A DNA stretch of 7,600 bases from an uncultured Acetatifactor sp. (GTDB lineage: Bacteria; Bacillota; Clostridia; Lachnospirales; Lachnospiraceae). This document shows, piece by piece, positions 5,977 to 7,600 of this stretch (within the stretch, counting starts at the first letter, position 1; every line of letters starts with the position of its first letter). The translations under genes and the position numbers were made by a program. The stretch covers positions 1-7,600 of the forward strand of contig CAJTZD010000114.1 in the NCBI GenBank assembly GCA_910584235.1, given 5' to 3'. Below the pieces are notes generated by a model. It was not told the DNA's origin. It did not search any database and saw only the letters and a program-made list of their open reading frames with translations.

Positions 5977-5996
5977 CGGCTTTGCATCATTTTTGC

Positions 5997-6021
5997 TTCA
6001 GAGGGCGGAGAATCCCCTGAA
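5997..6021 (-). other. Stem-loop at the predicted 5' end of the operon mRNA
   Basis: On the minus strand TTCAGGGG pairs with CCCTCTGAA, with one mismatch in the stem and an eight-base loop. The promoter at 6029-6057 predicts a start near 6022, so the stem-loop would form at the very 5' end of the transcript. Such 5' stems often protect mRNA from decay. No T run follows it. Confidence 0.4.
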
Positions 6022-6028
6022 CAGTTAC

Positions 6029-6057
6029 ATTATAACCGCAAACAGGGATGTTTGCAA
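6029..6057 (-). promoter_or_regulatory. Promoter of the five-gene signalling/amidase operon
   Basis: On the minus strand the -10 box is a perfect TATAAT (6034-6029) and the -35 box TTGCAA (6057-6052), with 17 bp between. The predicted start near 6022 leaves a leader of about 100 bases before the first gene. A GTTA-N5-TAAC dyad lies over the -10 box. The -35 box is 11 bp from the -35 box of the divergent transporter promoter. Confidence 0.75.
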
Positions 6058-6068
6058 TCACAATTGGC

Positions 6069-6097
6069 TTTACACCTGTCCCGGATTCTGCTATGAT
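6069..6097 (+). promoter_or_regulatory. Promoter of the MATE transporter gene
   Basis: The -35 box TTTACA (6069-6074) and -10 box TATGAT (6092-6097) are 17 bp apart, each with five of six consensus bases, and a TG one base before the -10 box extends it. The start near 6104 leaves a leader of about 40 bases. It shows that the transporter must start after 6104, although its frame is open from 5993. Confidence 0.8.
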
Positions 6098-6142
6098 GAA
6101 GCTAGAATAAAAACAAGAACAGGAATCAAAAGAGTGACCCAA

Positions 6143-7483
6143 ATGAAAAAAGATCTGACACAGGGAAATGTAACTAAAAACATGCTGCTGTTCGCAGGCC
6201 CCATGATACTGGGAAATCTGCTGCAGCAGTTTTATAATATCGCGGACACCCTGATCGTGGGCCGCTTTTTAGGGCCGGATGCCCTGGCCGCGGTGGGAAG
6301 CGCCTATACTTTGATGACGTTTCTGACTTCTATTCTCATCGGTATGTGCATGGGCTGCGGGGCGCTGTTTTCCTACTATTTCGGACGGAAAGAAATCGGC
6401 CGCATGCAAAGCTGTATGCAGTTGTCTTTTCTGCTCATCGGCGGGGCCGCGGTTCTCCTGAATCTGGCGGTAATGCTCTTTAGCCGCCCCATCCTGCGCC
6501 TGCTGCAGACCCCGGCAGAGCTGATGGAAATGATGCATACTTATGTATGGATTATTTTCACCGGCCTGTTCTTTGTGTTCCTGTACAATTACTTTGCCTA
6601 TCTGCTGCGGGCCGTGGGCAATTCCGTGGTGCCTCTTTATTTTCTGGGCAGTACGGCGCTTTTAAACATCATCCTGGATCTGGTGTTCGTCATGGTGTTC
6701 CGCTTCGGTATCGGCGGCGCGGCAGCCGCTACGGTCATCGCCCAGGCCGTATCCGGCATCGGCCTCATGGCCTATACCTGGATCAGGGAACCGAATCTGC
6801 GCTTCTCCCGGCAGAGCCAAACAGAAGAAAAGGCTTCCATGGCAGAAATCCTGCGCTTTTCCTTTTCCTCCTCCATCCAGCAGTCCGTAATGAACTTCGG
6901 CATCCTTTTGATACAGGGCCTGGTGAACAGCTTCGGGGCCGTGGTCATGGCAGCCTTTGCCGCGGCCGTGAAGATTGATTCTTTCGCCTATATGCCCGCC
7001 CAGGAATTCGGCAATGCTTTCTCTCTGTTCATCTCCCAGAACCACGGCGCGGGCAGAGAGGACCGGGTAAAGCAGGGGATGAAAAGCGCTTTGAGAATAT
7101 CCATGGCTTTCTGCATAGGCGTGTCCCTCCTGATCTTCCTGTTTGCCCCTTATCTGATGATGCTGTTCGTCCGGCCAGAGGAGACGGCGATTATCTCCGT
7201 GGGCGTGGGGTATCTGCGGGTGGAGGGCGCATTCTACTGCGGCATCGGCATCCTGTTTTTGCTCTACGGGTACTACAGAGGCATCAACAGGCCGGAGATG
7301 TCTCTGGTGCTCACAGTCATCTCTCTGGGGACCCGGGTGCTTTTGGCCTATCTGCTGGCCCCCATTCCGTCAGTGGGCGTATTCGGTATCTGGAGCGCCA
7401 TCCCCATCGGATGGATTCTGGCGGATGTAACGGGACTTCTGTATATGAAGAAGCCCTCCGGCAAAAATCCGAAAAACGCTTAG
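6143..7483 (+). CDS. MATE-family multidrug efflux transporter
   Basis: Integral membrane antiporter of 446 residues that exports cationic or toxic small molecules in exchange for Na+ or H+. The N-terminal signature is clear: TKNMLLFAGPMILGN, LLQQFYNIADTLIVGRFLG and DALAAVGSAYTLMTF, the standard start of Clostridia MATE proteins. Hydrophobic segments recur along the whole length, as expected for the family's 12 helices in two related halves; the second half opens with MAEILRFSFSSSIQQSVMNFG and has FAAAVKIDSFAYMPAQEFG, the counterpart of the N-terminal motif. Length is normal. The ATG at 6143 is chosen because the promoter rules out earlier starts; a GTG at 6134 with AGGA upstream is a real alternative, and no strong ribosome site precedes the ATG. 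It stands alone, divergent from the signalling operon, and ends at a terminator. The substrate cannot be told from sequence. Confidence 0.95.
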   Translation: MKKDLTQGNVTKNMLLFAGPMILGNLLQQFYNIADTLIVGRFLGPDALAAVGSAYTLMTFLTSILIGMCMGCGALFSYYFGRKEIGRMQSCMQLSFLLIGGAAVLLNLAVMLFSRPILRLLQTPAELMEMMHTYVWIIFTGLFFVFLYNYFAYLLRAVGNSVVPLYFLGSTALLNIILDLVFVMVFRFGIGGAAAATVIAQAVSGIGLMAYTWIREPNLRFSRQSQTEEKASMAEILRFSFSSSIQQSVMNFGILLIQGLVNSFGAVVMAAFAAAVKIDSFAYMPAQEFGNAFSLFISQNHGAGREDRVKQGMKSALRISMAFCIGVSLLIFLFAPYLMMLFVRPEETAIISVGVGYLRVEGAFYCGIGILFLLYGYYRGINRPEMSLVLTVISLGTRVLLAYLLAPIPSVGVFGIWSAIPIGWILADVTGLLYMKKPSGKNPKNA

Positions 7484-7509
7484 GTACAAGCCTGAAAACA
7501 GACAGATAC

Positions 7510-7543
7510 AAAAAGGACAGCCATGGGGTGACTGTCCTTTTTT
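7510..7543 (+). terminator. Intrinsic terminator after the MATE gene (probably bidirectional)
   Basis: AAAAAGGACAG (7510-7520) pairs perfectly with CTGTCCTTTTT (7532-7542) around an 11-base loop, and a run of six T ends at 7543. It lies 26 bp after the transporter stop codon. The matching A run on the left side means it can also act on leftward transcripts. Confidence 0.9.
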
Positions 7544-7557
7544 AGAGAAGGTATTTC

Positions 7558-7586
7558 TTATGGGGTATAGCAAAAAACTATATAAT
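7558..7586 (+). promoter_or_regulatory. Possible promoter of a gene beyond the right edge
   Basis: A perfect TATAAT lies at 7581-7586, just past the terminator. The matching -35 position (7558-7563, TTATGG) is poor. It may serve the next rightward gene, but the window ends 14 bases later. No gene is seen in 7544-7600. Confidence 0.3.
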
Positions 7587-7600
7587 GTATTGGGGGTTAC

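Noticed and set aside
5993..6142. N-terminal extension of the MATE transporter by up to 50 residues
   Set aside because: The promoter at 6069-6097 lies inside it, and the extension is not hydrophobic or family-like.
1519..7517. A 13-base word shared by the amidase upstream repeat (1519-1531) and, inverted, the MATE terminator region (7505-7517)
   Set aside because: The word is an A/T run plus a few bases, and the second copy is explained by the terminator stem; one such match in 7.6 kb can arise by chance.
1..7600. CRISPR array, insertion sequence, toxin-antitoxin pair or riboswitch
   Set aside because: I found no regularly spaced repeats, transposase motifs, paired small genes or known riboswitch core in any leader; the leaders are short apart from the roughly 100-base operon leader, which shows only the stem-loop and dyad.

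Overview
The window looks like chromosomal DNA of a low-to-mid-GC Firmicute, most likely a Clostridia member of the Lachnospiraceae type. The grounds are strong GGAGG-type ribosome binding sites, tRNA genes without an encoded CCA, a Clostridia-style MATE transporter, and an integrase tail of the kind found in Firmicutes phages and conjugative elements. The taxon is inferred from sequence style only.

Left edge (1-690): the C-terminal end of a tyrosine recombinase, frame-broken near position 40, runs rightward into two leftward tRNA genes, tRNA-Leu(UAA) and tRNA-Tyr(GUA). Its last codons lie inside the hairpin of the tRNA-Leu terminator, and its stop codon is 25 bp from the tRNA 3' end. This is the usual layout of an integrative element in a tRNA 3' end. 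A good promoter (TTGCCA-17-TACAAT) precedes tRNA-Tyr.

Centre (689-5920, all leftward): five genes read as one signalling and cell-wall operon. In transcription order they are a secreted protein with two calcium-loop-like FG-GAP/VCBS motifs; an OmpR/PhoB-type response regulator (ATGA overlap with the previous gene); a HAMP-containing sensor histidine kinase (2 bp gap) with an unusual disordered tail of about 120 residues; a 284-residue membrane-anchored protein of unknown function (20 bp overlap); and a membrane-anchored N-acetylmuramoyl-L-alanine amidase after a 115 bp gap that holds a tandem repeat and a dyad. The order recalls the WalRK (YycFG) operon with its YycH/YycI accessory proteins, but the outer components differ. 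The inferred circuit is envelope sensing outside the membrane, phosphorelay through the kinase and regulator, and peptidoglycan hydrolysis as one output.

Right part (5921-7600): a 222 bp divergent promoter region carries two good sigma-A-type promoters back to back, two GTTA/TAAC dyads and a stem-loop at the predicted 5' end of the operon mRNA. The rightward promoter drives a MATE-family efflux transporter that ends at a clear intrinsic terminator. The last bases hold a possible promoter for a gene beyond the edge.

The most interesting content is the five-gene operon: its kinase tail, its unrecognised membrane protein and its regulatory DNA. Nothing here proves an undescribed system.
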